A stretch of 10,412 nt of DNA from a bacterium (GTDB taxonomy: Bacteria; Electryoneota; RPQS01), in NCBI GenBank assembly GCA_018814465.1, contig JAHIZR010000470.1, positions 1 through 10,412 of the forward strand, written 5' to 3'. Shown piece after piece: positions 1 through 6,461 of the stretch (position 1 is its first letter; each line of letters begins with the position of its first letter). The position numbers were made by a program, and so were the translations under genes. The notes beneath the pieces are model-generated. The model had not been told where the DNA came from, ran no database searches, and saw only the letters and a list, made by a program, of their open reading frames with translations.

Positions 1-111
1 ATGACAGAAAAAACGATCGGTAATGTTGGAAACATCAGCGCGAAGAGTCATCGAAGCATCGCTCACGACCCGTTCACAAAACTCTTCTACTTCAAAGCGG
101 ACACCCTGCAT
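1..111 (-). CDS. N-terminal fragment of an unrecognised protein, cut by the left edge
   Basis: An open frame runs from an ATG at 111-109 down to base 1 without a stop, giving 37 residues that begin MQGVRFEVEEFCERVV. The start is preceded by AGAGG (complement of 118-122) with a 6-nt spacer, which is a reasonable Shine-Dalgarno site. The residue pattern (alternating hydrophobic and acidic, FEVEEFCERVV) looks protein-like, but I do not recognise a family. It points the same way as the cupin gene but is separated from it by about 190 bp containing an inverted repeat, so it may be transcribed separately. A 42-codon frame on the opposite strand (1-129) is the alternative; I prefer the minus strand because of the ribosome site and the open edge. 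Confidence 0.4.
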   Translation of the reverse strand, partial: MQGVRFEVEEFCERVVSDASMTLRADVSNITDRFFCH

Positions 112-214
112 AACGAGCCTCTTTGTTGAAGGAAAGAAAGTTTATCGCCATTGCCTGTACAAAGACTTTTTCATTTTGTCAGATAAATAGTTTGTCATCA
201 CCCCTAATATATTC

Positions 215-287
215 TTGTCATTCTGAAGGTCGCAACTCACGAGTACTTCAACGGCACATTCTACTCGCGACCTGAAGAATCTCGGCC
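215..287. repeat. Imperfect inverted repeat, REP-like intergenic element
   Basis: The left arm CATTCTGAAGGTCGC (219-233) is almost the reverse complement of the right arm GCGACCTGAAGAATC (267-281); the core GGTCGC/GCGACC (228-233 and 267-272) pairs perfectly. Inside it GAGTA (241-245) pairs with TACTC (262-266), lengthening the right side of the stem with a 7-nt bulge on the left. From memory, elements starting TGTCATTCTGA and ending GAAGAATCTC are dispersed intergenic repeats in many unrelated bacteria. It sits between the cupin stop (300) and the left gene start (111), where it could act as a 3' mRNA stabiliser or weak terminator. There is no run of T next to the stem, so it is not a classic terminator. 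Only one copy is in the window. Confidence 0.6.
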
Positions 288-299
288 CACCTGTTGTGC

Positions 300-659
300 T
301 TACAATCTGCCTGCCGCCCGTGTCTTATCGCTGACTGCATCCCCCGTATTTACCGTAGTCGCCCGTTCGAATAAAATCACATGCGCTTCCTCTTCCGATT
401 CCGGGCAATGCTCCACACCGTGCGGCACGCAGATCATCTCGCCCTCGTTCACCAGCACCTCGCCGTCGCGCAGCTTCATCTTCAACTGCCCCTTCACCAC
501 CAGAAACAGCTCGTCCTCATCTTCATGCGAATGCCAGACAAACTCCCCCTTCAACTTCGAAAACTTCACCTGAAACTCATTCACATCCGCCACAACATAG
601 GGATGCTCCAGATCAAGAATTTTCGAAAAGGCTTCGGTGATGTTGATTTTGGAAAGCAT
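300..659 (-). CDS. Small single-domain cupin protein
   Basis: A 119-residue protein with one cupin_2 barrel. Motif 1 is visible as G38, H43, H45, E50, G57 (VWHSHEDEDELFLVVKG) and motif 2 as G73, P79, G81, H84 (GEMICVPHGVEH), giving a complete three-His/one-Glu metal site. Such mononuclear cupins bind Fe, Mn or Zn and range from small isomerases and dioxygenases to sugar or ligand sensors, so the substrate cannot be read from sequence. It has no signal peptide and is presumably cytoplasmic. I chose the ATG at 659, whose product starts MLSKINITEAF as these proteins usually do; a TTG at 686 would add nine residues. Neither start has a clear Shine-Dalgarno site. It lies 48 nt after the HEPN gene on the same strand and may be the last gene of the ispG transcript. 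Confidence 0.88.
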   Translation of the reverse strand: MLSKINITEAFSKILDLEHPYVVADVNEFQVKFSKLKGEFVWHSHEDEDELFLVVKGQLKMKLRDGEVLVNEGEMICVPHGVEHCPESEEEAHVILFERATTVNTGDAVSDKTRAAGRL

Positions 660-707
660 AAACGTTGTTGCGAATCTAATGCGCAAAATAACAGAATAGA
701 ATAAACA

Positions 708-1550
708 TTAACTACGCAGACGTAGCCCAAAACGATCGATAAAGCAATCTTGACACTCTACAATCTCTATAACGGCGGCATCATCGTCGGGGCCATCGAC
801 ATATGCGTCTATTTGGGGATTAATGCATCGACGTTTGCAATGGTCACAAATATATACTTGATGCACATTATCGCAGTAGTAACACTTCGCAATGGAATTT
901 GGAATCTCCCCAGAGATAAGAACCAGCTCCCTCTGACAGTTTGGACACCAGTCGATTCTATATTCAATCTGTTTTTCATTGAGTCTCTTTTCCTCGGCAC
1001 GCATTTTATTGTATGCCTCTCGGAAATGCAGATTAAAATGGTGACGTACATCCGCTATTGCATCTTTAATTCCGGGTGAGTCACTGACAAGTTGCGCCAA
1101 GTCTTTCCCGAGCTCGTCCCGCATGAAAGGAATCAAAAAGTCAATTGTTTCGCCAACAATATTCTTGGCTTCGTCAATATCAAGAGAAACCCGCAGATGC
1201 TGAATTTCATTTCTCTTCTTCTGCATTCGTCTGCATACCATTACCCATTTAGGGTCGATCGCAACCTTGGCATGTTTCAATCGTTCGATTGCATCTAATA
1301 ACGAAACCGTCGGGAGAGATTCAGTGTCATTTCTGTCCAATCTGTCAAGCTTGTCGATATTCGCGTAAATGAGTATATCATTGATGCGCGCAAGGCGTTC
1401 TTTCAGAATAAGTTCAACACCATGTGCAACAAGGAGTAACGCAAACTTATATTTTCTTGATGTCTTGGAATCAGAAATGAAGTAGTTCATTCCTTCGATA
1501 ATTGAATCGACTCCGTTTTCGAGCAGATTGAAAGAGACGACATTCATCAT
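708..1550 (-). CDS. HEPN-domain protein with two C-terminal zinc ribbons
   Basis: A 280-residue cytoplasmic protein. The N-terminal half is predicted all-helical and carries R113-N114-E-I-Q-H118, the R-x4-H motif with a polar residue after Arg that marks the HEPN fold, whose active members are metal-independent RNases. The segment around residues 41-53 (VAHGVELILKERL) and the later LLDAIERL resemble an uncharacterised HEPN family I know only as hypothetical proteins. The C-terminal third has two treble-Cys clusters: C202/C205 with C223/C226, and C235/C238 (plus C242) with C266/C269, as expected for two zinc ribbons that could bind nucleic acid. Two ATG codons lie in tandem (1550 and 1547). 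The gene starts 10 nt after the ispG stop, so cotranscription is likely. Its DNA is more AT-rich than ispG, hinting at separate origin. RNase or toxin-like activity is inference. Confidence 0.78.
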   Translation of the reverse strand: MMNVVSFNLLENGVDSIIEGMNYFISDSKTSRKYKFALLLVAHGVELILKERLARINDILIYANIDKLDRLDRNDTESLPTVSLLDAIERLKHAKVAIDPKWVMVCRRMQKKRNEIQHLRVSLDIDEAKNIVGETIDFLIPFMRDELGKDLAQLVSDSPGIKDAIADVRHHFNLHFREAYNKMRAEEKRLNEKQIEYRIDWCPNCQRELVLISGEIPNSIAKCYYCDNVHQVYICDHCKRRCINPQIDAYVDGPDDDAAVIEIVECQDCFIDRFGLRLRS

Positions 1551-1554
1551 AATT

Positions 1555-1560
1555 CCCTTT
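1555..1560 (-). promoter_or_regulatory. Ribosome binding site deciding the HEPN gene start
   Basis: The complement reads AAAGGG, filling most of the 10-nt gap between the ispG stop and the HEPN gene. It is 4 nt from the first ATG (1550) but 7 nt from the second (1547). The second spacing is closer to optimal, so the protein may really start one residue later. It shows that the HEPN gene has its own translation signal inside the ispG transcript. Confidence 0.5.
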
Positions 1561-2724
1561 CTACGCCCCCGCCACCATGACTTTCCCCGCAGGTCTGTCT
1601 TTCACGTCGTATTTTTCCGCTTCAGCTAACAAAGCGGGGATGAGGTCGGCTTCATCGAGGCGGGCGATGATCTTGCCGTCTTTCATCAGCATGCCCTTGC
1701 CCTTGCCGCCGACAACCGCGAGATCGGCTTCGCGCGCTTCACCGGGGCCGTTTACGACACAGCCCATGACAGCGATGTGCAGCGGCTTGTCGATTTTGGC
1801 AACAGCTTTTTCCACGCGCTCGGTCAAATCGATCAGGTCGACTTCACAGCGTCCGCAGGAAGGACAACTCACCAGATTCACGCCTTTCGTCCTTAAGCCA
1901 AGCGACTTCAGAATCTCCCAGCCGACGCGCACCTCCTCAACCGGATCGGCGGTCAGTGAAACCCGCAGCGTCTCGCCGATGCCGTTATGCAGTAGATAAC
2001 CGATCCCCATCGCCGACTTGATGATGCCCGTGCTGGGCGGTCCCGCTTCGGTCACACCCAAATGCAGCGGATAGTCGCAGGCTTCGCGCATCAGCGTGTA
2101 AGCTTCGATCATGCGCGGCACGTTCGAGGCCTTTAAGGACAAAACGATATTCTCGAAGCCTTCATCTTCCAGGAAACGGATATGTCTGAGCGCGGACTCG
2201 ACCATCCCCTGCGGCGTGGGACCGCCGTACTTATCAACCAGATCGCGTTCCAGCGAACCGGCATTGACGCCGACGCGCATGGGAATCCCCGCTTCGATCG
2301 CGGCCTTGGTGACAACCTTCGCGCGCTGTTCGCCGCCCAAGTTCCCCGGATTGATACGAATCTTATCCACGCCCGCGTCAATCGCCTTCAGCGCGAGCTT
2401 GTAGTGGAAATGAATATCCGCCACGAGCGGGACGCGCATGTTCTTTTTGATCTCGGACAGCGCCGCCGCCGCTTCATCATCGGGCACCGCCACGCGCACG
2501 ATCTCACAGCCCGCCTCCTCAAGACGATGAATCTGCTCGAGGGTGGCTTGCGCGTCGCGCGTATCGGTGGTGGTCATCGACTGAATGGCAATTGGATGAT
2601 GGCCGCCGATGGTGACATCACCGATGCGGATCTCGCGGATTTGCTTGTTCCGAAAGCTCTTAGGCGTGAATTCGGGGAGGCATTTAGTGTTGCCGTTGCT
2701 TCCCGTTACGGGCAGTTCCTGCAA
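1561..2724 (-). CDS. ispG: 4-hydroxy-3-methylbut-2-en-1-yl diphosphate synthase (GcpE)
   Basis: This enzyme reductively opens methylerythritol cyclodiphosphate to HMBPP, the penultimate step of the MEP isoprenoid pathway, using a [4Fe-4S] cluster in the cytoplasm. The 387 residues contain the TIM-barrel opening (PIAIQSMTTTDT, 44-55), VADIHFHYKLAL (101-112), KIRINPGNLGG (121-131) and the cluster-binding half: C287 and C290 in SCPSCGRC, C322 in GCVVNGPGEA, and E329 as fourth ligand. Length is close to the short two-domain type, plus an N-terminal extension of about 25 residues. The annotated start is a TTG at 2724; no ATG occurs in frame before M50 and a stop lies at 2763-2761, so a non-ATG start seems real, with only a weak GGA ahead of it. 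A strong promoter lies about 67 nt upstream. HEPN and cupin genes follow on the same strand. Confidence 0.97.
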   Translation of the reverse strand: MQELPVTGSNGNTKCLPEFTPKSFRNKQIREIRIGDVTIGGHHPIAIQSMTTTDTRDAQATLEQIHRLEEAGCEIVRVAVPDDEAAAALSEIKKNMRVPLVADIHFHYKLALKAIDAGVDKIRINPGNLGGEQRAKVVTKAAIEAGIPMRVGVNAGSLERDLVDKYGGPTPQGMVESALRHIRFLEDEGFENIVLSLKASNVPRMIEAYTLMREACDYPLHLGVTEAGPPSTGIIKSAMGIGYLLHNGIGETLRVSLTADPVEEVRVGWEILKSLGLRTKGVNLVSCPSCGRCEVDLIDLTERVEKAVAKIDKPLHIAVMGCVVNGPGEAREADLAVVGGKGKGMLMKDGKIIARLDEADLIPALLAEAEKYDVKDRPAGKVMVAGA

Positions 2725-2790
2725 GTTGGTATCCGGTCTTGGATTAGAATTGGACTGATTTTATCTACTAAAAGAGTTTTATTAACACTA

Positions 2791-2819
2791 AATATACGAA
2801 CAAACCCCCAAAAAGTCAA
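2791..2819 (-). promoter_or_regulatory. Sigma70-type promoter of ispG
   Basis: On the minus strand TTGACT (2819-2814) and TATATT (2796-2791) are separated by exactly 17 nt, matching five of six consensus bases in each hexamer. The expected transcription start is near 2784, about 60 nt before the TTG start of ispG. The match to the vegetative consensus is the best I see in this window. Confidence 0.75.
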
Positions 2820-2861
2820 CCTCTTGAAGCCGCTCCAATCTTTGTTTTTGTTGATTTTACT

Positions 2862-2879
2862 TGTCAATTCTGTCAATTC
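2862..2879. repeat. Tandem 9-bp direct repeat upstream of the ispG promoter
   Basis: TGTCAATTC occurs twice in direct contact (2862-2870 and 2871-2879), about 45 nt upstream of the ispG -35 box. On the minus strand each unit reads GAATTGACA and so contains a perfect TTGACA. No well-placed -10 box follows at 16-18 nt, so it may be a regulator site or chance. Confidence 0.45.
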
Positions 2880-3010
2880 AAAACAGATTGCGACAAAGCT
2901 ATATAGACTAAAACTGCTCAAGTCTTGTGAAGGTTCGTACTTGGGGTTTTAGGCAGGGAATTCTAAGATACAAGTTAACAAGAGCTAAAGTTGACGAGAC
3001 AGGTCAGGAA

Positions 3011-3043
3011 TAAAAAAGCGGAGTCCTTTCGAGAGGACTCCGC
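3011..3043 (-). terminator. Intrinsic terminator of the outer-membrane lipoprotein/barrel operon
   Basis: The perfect 9-bp stem GCGGAGTCC (3018-3026) and GGACTCCGC (3035-3043), extendable by one A-T pair, encloses a short loop. Read on the minus strand it is followed at once by six T (complement of 3017-3012). It lies about 35 nt after the stop of the beta-barrel gene and separates that operon from ispG. Confidence 0.92.
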
Positions 3044-3076
3044 CGCGCGGAAGTGGTCCGTTTGGTCAGGAACGGA

Positions 3077-4255
3077 TCAGAACATTAGTCTTTGCGAGAG
3101 CAGGAAGCCTCCTCCATAAGCCGAGTTCAGGAGACCATGCTGTGAAATGAAGCGCAGTTCAACCTCGTAATTGCTGAAATTCAGACCGCCGCCCAGTTCG
3201 AAGATCGGATCAAACCAGCCGTAGAGGCCGACGCTGGACCTTAGGAAACTCCAGTTGGTTGTCTCAAAGGCCGAAGAAACAGAGCTTTCCCACTCGAATT
3301 GATGCGAGGTGGTCTCGCGGGGAATCAGCAGCATCCGGCCGCCGAACTGCCATTTTGAGGGCGGATCATAGACCGACATCAGGTCGATTTCGGGAGTCAA
3401 AGCCAAAGAGTAGCTGCCGGAACCGTCCACCGTTTCGGATTCGGAGACAAAAACGCGATCCAGATAGCCGTCGTCGTCCAGTGAATCAATGGCAATTCCC
3501 GCGGCGTTAGCGCTGAGGTTCGCGGTTGTGACCTCATCGATCTGCCAGTTCACGAATCCGTAGATATTCTGGATGACCATGCCGACCTGCCAACGCTCAT
3601 TCAGCGGCGTGGACAGACCAAGATCGAAACCCAATCCGCTGCCCGATGTGGATTGTACCGACTGGAAGCTTGCATCTCCTTGGATCAGCTCATCGGTAAT
3701 CATCAGATTGCCAGTCGCATCTTCGGCGCGGTTCATGAAGACCCCCTGATAGAGATGCAGTCCGATTTCACCGCGCAGGTTCGGAAGCTGTTTAATGGGA
3801 AGGGCGCGGCTGTAACCGGCGCGATAGTCTCCCACCGCGTAGCTCAGCCCGGTCAGGTCCGAAAAGGTGTAATGGTTATCCATCTGCGAGCCGAGCAGAG
3901 CGATCTCGGCAATGTCTTTAGGCACATTCGCATAGCCGTCGCCGCGCATACCGACAGAGAAACTCCAGTCGCGGTAGCGTCCGCCCAGCACGGTGGCGCG
4001 CATGCGGGCGTCCGCAATCAATCCGTCAGCGGGAATGCGCCGCAGGATATCCTGCAGTTCGCCGGAATCCCAATAACTGTCTCCGGCGACTTGCGAATTC
4101 CAGAAACCGACCGAGAAGCTGTTATTGCGGACAGCGCCGTTGAAGCCGAATAGCTCGATTTCCCAGTCGTGATTCGTATAGTTTTGATCAAAGTCTCCGG
4201 CAAAACAGGCAATGGCAAGCAGGAATATTGAGATTATCAGAATGAGATTTTTCAT
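3077..4255 (-). CDS. Predicted outer-membrane beta-barrel protein, function unknown
   Basis: The 392-residue product starts with a classic signal peptide (K2, hydrophobic 4-16, probable cleavage CFA19|G20). The mature part alternates short amphipathic strands rich in aromatic residues and Gly (for example WSFSVGMRG, GFDLGLSTPL, WQFGGRMLL, WSFLRSSVGLYGW) and ends in RLMF. A terminal Phe is the usual signal for BAM-dependent barrel insertion. The layout is reminiscent of the DUF5723-type barrels of FCB bacteria, but I cannot confirm the family. The ATG overlaps the stop of the upstream lipoprotein gene by one base, and GGAGG (complement of 4265-4269) lies 9 nt before it, so the two are translationally coupled. 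A strong terminator follows. It may form an outer-membrane complex with the lipoprotein; that is inference. Confidence 0.8.
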   Translation of the reverse strand: MKNLILIISIFLLAIACFAGDFDQNYTNHDWEIELFGFNGAVRNNSFSVGFWNSQVAGDSYWDSGELQDILRRIPADGLIADARMRATVLGGRYRDWSFSVGMRGDGYANVPKDIAEIALLGSQMDNHYTFSDLTGLSYAVGDYRAGYSRALPIKQLPNLRGEIGLHLYQGVFMNRAEDATGNLMITDELIQGDASFQSVQSTSGSGLGFDLGLSTPLNERWQVGMVIQNIYGFVNWQIDEVTTANLSANAAGIAIDSLDDDGYLDRVFVSESETVDGSGSYSLALTPEIDLMSVYDPPSKWQFGGRMLLIPRETTSHQFEWESSVSSAFETTNWSFLRSSVGLYGWFDPIFELGGGLNFSNYEVELRFISQHGLLNSAYGGGFLLSQRLMF

Positions 4256-6246
4256 CAGTTGTTTCCTCCGCTTTCGACCCGGTAGGTGACATGGGCGGTC
4301 GAAGAGTAAGTTACATAGTCGGAGCCATAGGCCGCGAGCGTATCCGCGCCGCTGCCGTTCAACTGGATATCCGACCGCACATAGAAGGGTGGATTCTCCA
4401 GCATATCGTACATCACATCCGGCAGTAGAATCGTGAGCTCGTCATAGCCCGGCGCCGTCACGCGTTCCTGCTGAATTACCGCTTGCGGCAGCTCCGCGGA
4501 AAACAGAGTGTCGACAGGCAAACCGGAATCTTCGATCAGGTTCATGGAATCGCGCGCAGCGATTAGTGTCAGCCAACCCGACACCGGCAGCGCATTCCAG
4601 ACCTTGACATCGAGCCGCAGTTCCTGAATGTTTTCGATGGCATCGAAATCAACTTCTTCGATATCGCCGTGGATGGTGGATGGTTCGACGGTGAATTTCA
4701 GAGGAGCTTTCAGTTCGATGGTTCCCCGCACTGAGTTCGTATTGTAAACCGAGACTGCGCCATCCAGAGTGACGGTTCCTGTATAGCTGATGAGTTGCGG
4801 CAGCTGCGGTATCAGGCCGGAAAGTCCGGTGTAAAGTATGGTTGTGTCGCCATTGAAGGAAACGGTGGAACCGCGATTGACTGAACCTAACGGCGCTCCG
4901 TTCAGCGTCGAAGTCAGAGTAAAGTCAATCACGCCGTCAGCGGGCACATCACCCTCCAGATTCAGATAAAGATCCAATTCGGTGGGATGAATGCTCTCCC
5001 AGTCGTCGTCGTAATCTTCAACTTCGGCGGAATCGGGATCAATTGCGGTTTCCTGTTCATGCAAAACGCCGTTGAAGTACTTGAACTTGACATGCTCGGT
5101 GCGGAAATTCGTCGTGACATGCTGGTTCGATCCGCTGAAAGTTCTGGATGATTCTTCAGCCGGAATGATCGCTTCCAGACTGGCGTGAATCGGTTGGGGG
5201 ATTGTGTTTTCCAGCAGCACGGTATGATCCGTAAGCTCAAAATCCTGTGTGATGGATTCAGACGGTTCCAGATAATACTCGACGACTATCGGTTCGCCAT
5301 CGGGAGTCAGCACATCGGGAATGGTAATCCGCACCGAGTCGGCGATGCTCATCTGATTCGTGGCATTCAGGACCAGCACGCCTTCGTCGATAACTCCCAC
5401 ATGAATTACATGGCGCTGTTCCAAAGCCCATGTAGAGTCGGATCTGGTTGATTGCCGCTCAATCGGGCCTTCGTAATCATAAACGAGCAGCGTATCGACG
5501 GTGATTTCGACTTCGATACCTGCCGTGGAGTCGATCAGGAGCGTTTCCCCTCCGGTTACACTGCCGGAGATGGCAAGATACATCTCCGCGGAAAGACAGC
5601 GGTCAGCCAAATTAGTGGACGATTCGATTTCGCTGTTGGCATCAAGCGATTGACTATACAGATCGAGCGTATTATTGCGATGCGTCAGCCATTCGATTTG
5701 CACATTTTCGAATTCAAAACCAAGTTCATTGGCAACCAGCACCTCTGCCATTCCCGCCGTCGCGCAAGCCAACTCGAAATCCGCTTCGGCGGGGAAATCC
5801 ACCGTAAGCTGAAAATCAAAGGCTGGAACATCGACTACGGTACCATGCCGGTTGGCCAGATTGGGATTGAGTTGCGCCAGCGGAATCGTTTTGGATTGCT
5901 GGATATCAGCCGTAACACGCAAACCCTCCAGAGTTGTTTCCAGATCATATTCAATCGGATCCATTTCGATTTCCTTGGCGGGATAGACTGGATCAATGGC
6001 TTGAATATGACTGAAGAAAAGCGCCGAATCCCCCGCGGACATGATAATCCCGGAGGTTTCGCCGTCAGGGAGGGTTTCGCCATCCGCCAGCTCCGACAAT
6101 GAATAGGTCTTCTGTGATATCGGAACCGAGAATTCCGTATCCCAGGAGACCTCATTGGGCAGCTTGGGCAGTGCGCAGCCGAAGAGAATCAGCACCGCGA
6201 GCGCGAAGCACAAGTAGGCTGCATGCTTTGAAAACAGTATGTTCAT
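4255..6246 (-). CDS. Large secreted lipoprotein with beta-sandwich-like repeats, function unknown
   Basis: Using the ATG at 6246, the 663-residue product opens with a lipoprotein signal: hydrophobic residues 11-22 and a lipobox L21-F-G-C24. No Asp follows the Cys, which by the E. coli rule favours the outer membrane. The in-frame TTG 17 codons upstream would put a basic stretch before the signal, so I reject it. The body is acidic, almost entirely predicted beta-strand, and poor in Cys after the lipid anchor; it suggests several Ig-like or jelly-roll modules. Residues around 430-560 contain strand-rich segments such as GVIDFTLTSTLNGAP and GTIELKAPLKFTV. I recognise no enzyme motif. The gene overlaps the beta-barrel gene by one base (TGATG), so the pair is an operon. 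The leader has only a weak AGG before the start. Confidence 0.8.
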   Translation of the reverse strand: MNILFSKHAAYLCFALAVLILFGCALPKLPNEVSWDTEFSVPISQKTYSLSELADGETLPDGETSGIIMSAGDSALFFSHIQAIDPVYPAKEIEMDPIEYDLETTLEGLRVTADIQQSKTIPLAQLNPNLANRHGTVVDVPAFDFQLTVDFPAEADFELACATAGMAEVLVANELGFEFENVQIEWLTHRNNTLDLYSQSLDANSEIESSTNLADRCLSAEMYLAISGSVTGGETLLIDSTAGIEVEITVDTLLVYDYEGPIERQSTRSDSTWALEQRHVIHVGVIDEGVLVLNATNQMSIADSVRITIPDVLTPDGEPIVVEYYLEPSESITQDFELTDHTVLLENTIPQPIHASLEAIIPAEESSRTFSGSNQHVTTNFRTEHVKFKYFNGVLHEQETAIDPDSAEVEDYDDDWESIHPTELDLYLNLEGDVPADGVIDFTLTSTLNGAPLGSVNRGSTVSFNGDTTILYTGLSGLIPQLPQLISYTGTVTLDGAVSVYNTNSVRGTIELKAPLKFTVEPSTIHGDIEEVDFDAIENIQELRLDVKVWNALPVSGWLTLIAARDSMNLIEDSGLPVDTLFSAELPQAVIQQERVTAPGYDELTILLPDVMYDMLENPPFYVRSDIQLNGSGADTLAAYGSDYVTYSSTAHVTYRVESGGNN

Positions 6247-6403
6247 ACTTATCAACCTGATGTTGAATATACGCCGCCTTTTCGAAAGATGCGTCAATTC
6301 CGGCGGCGCGAAAGCAATTTAAATCAGACAATAACAGGAATTGCCAGCAAGCAGTAGGGCAACCATTGTGCCTGACAAAAATGAACTTCATCGAATCTAA
6401 CGG

Positions 6404-6432
6404 TTGTTATTCATTTTCAAGACTGGTATCTT
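6404..6432 (+). promoter_or_regulatory. Candidate promoter of the spmAB-peptidase operon
   Basis: TTGTTA (6404-6409) and TATCTT (6427-6432) are 17 nt apart and match four of six consensus bases each. The predicted start near 6439 would give a leader of about 23 nt before the spmA ATG. The 215-bp divergent region (6247-6461) also has to hold the promoter of the lipoprotein operon, for which I see no convincing hexamer pair. Confidence 0.4.
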
Positions 6433-6461
6433 AATAAGCGACGTAAAAAGCAGGATTTGTT

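Larger units (their letters stand above)
2725..3076. other. Intergenic region upstream of ispG
   Basis: This 352-bp gene-free stretch holds the ispG promoter (2791-2819), a tandem 9-bp repeat (2862-2879) and the terminator of the outer-membrane operon (3011-3043). It is more AT-rich than the flanking genes. The leader between the predicted ispG start point (about 2784) and its start codon is about 60 nt and shows no obvious riboswitch fold. Between about 2880 and 3010 I see no gene or clear structure. Confidence 0.6.

Noticed and set aside
1..129. A 42-codon plus-strand frame starting exactly at base 1
   Set aside because: The ATG at the edge is probably chance; the minus-strand frame has a ribosome site and a more protein-like sequence, although this cannot be settled here.
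2725..2784. A riboswitch in the ispG leader
   Set aside because: The leader is only about 60 nt, AT-rich, and shows no stable stem or known conserved core.
2182..2952. A 256-codon plus-strand frame opposite ispG
   Set aside because: It is antisense to a certain ispG gene and runs into the intergenic region; the Arg/His/Asp-rich translation is typical of a shadow of a GC-rich gene.
5452..6102. A 216-codon plus-strand frame opposite the lipoprotein gene
   Set aside because: It lies wholly antisense to the lipoprotein frame, lacks a ribosome site and has no recognisable domain.
6267..6290. TTGACG and TATATT on the minus strand upstream of the lipoprotein gene as a promoter
   Set aside because: The spacing is about 20 nt, too long for a sigma70 promoter.
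6152..6391. A 79-codon minus-strand frame ahead of the lipoprotein
   Set aside because: It overlaps the lipoprotein signal region in another frame and looks like chance; no ribosome site or family likeness.
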